From Glomus cerebriforme (taxonomy: Eukaryota; Glomeromycota; Glomeromycetes; Glomerales; Glomeraceae), in assembly GCA_003550305.1 (NCBI GenBank), contig QKYT01000135.1, forward strand, positions 208,088 to 226,924: a DNA stretch of 18,837 nucleotides, written 5' to 3'. The notes beneath the pieces were generated by a model. That model searched no databases and was not told the origin of the DNA. It was given only the letters and a program-made list of their open reading frames with translations. The translations under genes and the position numbers were made by a program. This document shows, piece after piece, positions 18,429-18,837 of the stretch. Position 1 is the stretch's first letter. Each line of letters opens with the position of its first letter.

Positions 18429-18700
18429 GTCAAATTAAAAATTTTGGTAAATACCATTTATTTTAGAAAAATTTATCATTCATGAAAAAAACTGTTATTT
18501 TTTTTTAACATTTAACACTACAATATAATACTACAATACAATTTTAAAAAAGATGAAAGACTGATTTATTTGTACTTTATTAAGCTTTAATAAATAATAA
18601 GCAATATCTGATATATAAAAAACTCATACTTTTATTAATATATCAAAAAGCATTATATAAACTTATAACAAAATAAAAATAACTTTAACTTCTACACTAA
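18429..18700 (+). repeat. direct repeat of about 300 bp, copy B
   Basis: Second copy of the repeat at 17910-18213, shifted by about 520 bp, with scattered substitutions and small indels. It lacks the long T/A tract of copy A and has an extra AATAAGCAATATCTG-like insertion near 18595-18611. The divergence suggests an old duplication or two insertions of the same element. Confidence 0.8.
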
Positions 18701-18717
18701 CATTAGGAATTTATTTA

Positions 18718-18837
18718 GTACGAAGTATTTCATAAATCTACGCCTTTGTAATACTACGTAAGGCTACGACCCCGTCGAAAGATTACGGAACGTAATACTC
18801 TGATGATTTATGTGGCGTAATACTCCGTAATTTTACC
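18718..18837. repeat. start of a GTAATACT-rich repeat, cut by the window edge
   Basis: Base composition changes abruptly at about 18718. TGTAATACTACGTAA (about 18747), ACGTAATACTCTG (about 18791) and GCGTAATACTCCGTAA (about 18815) are related copies of a short motif, with CGTAA also in other places. This resembles the subterminal region of a transposon that continues beyond the window. Confidence 0.5.

Overview
The window looks like nuclear DNA of a fungus with a very AT-rich, transposon-filled genome. The best fit is an arbuscular mycorrhizal fungus (Glomeromycotina, Rhizophagus-like). Three things point there: short GT-AG introns of about 70-130 bp, an intact fungal eisosome (Pil1/Lsp1) gene with four introns, and decayed members of multicopy gene families that I recognise from memory of Rhizophagus proteins. 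That species assignment is inference; no database search was possible.

Layout. 1-325: TTTCGGC-rich repeat block with two perfect 59-bp tandem units. 716-875: possible minus-strand exon remnant. 1130-3470: a hAT-family transposase pseudogene on the + strand whose exons can still be followed through splice sites; a retroelement 3' end with poly(A) and a target-site duplication sits in one of its introns. 4270-4635: decayed Myb/SANT-like DNA-binding gene. About 5160-5325: one terminus of a hAT-like element. 6190-6412: promoter. 6413-8711: the only convincingly intact gene, a 643-residue Pil1/BAR protein with a long tail.

9359-12430: a minus-strand, roughly ten-exon pseudogene of a lineage-expanded family. 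12434-12885: a small element bounded by inverted repeats and carrying exon-like tandem units. 13021-17295: a + strand pseudogene of a second expanded family. One of its introns (13352-16842, 3.5 kb) is filled with other DNA: a minus-strand gene remnant, a foldback Tc1/mariner-type element, and nested inside that a 1,272-bp hAT-type element with an 8-bp target duplication. 17910-18700: a direct duplication of about 300 bp. The right edge starts another repeat.

The most unusual item is inside the nested hAT element. Five consecutive exon-like units of 57, 57, 54, 48 and 57 nt are separated by intron-like spacers of 73-76 bp. If spliced, all join in a single open frame, giving a repeat protein with modules of up to 19 residues followed by a 69-residue tail. 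Second is the array of eight 18-residue repeats placed directly after the Pil1 BAR domain. The three large pseudogenes also share stop codons where Trp or Arg is expected, a pattern of C:G to T:A decay.
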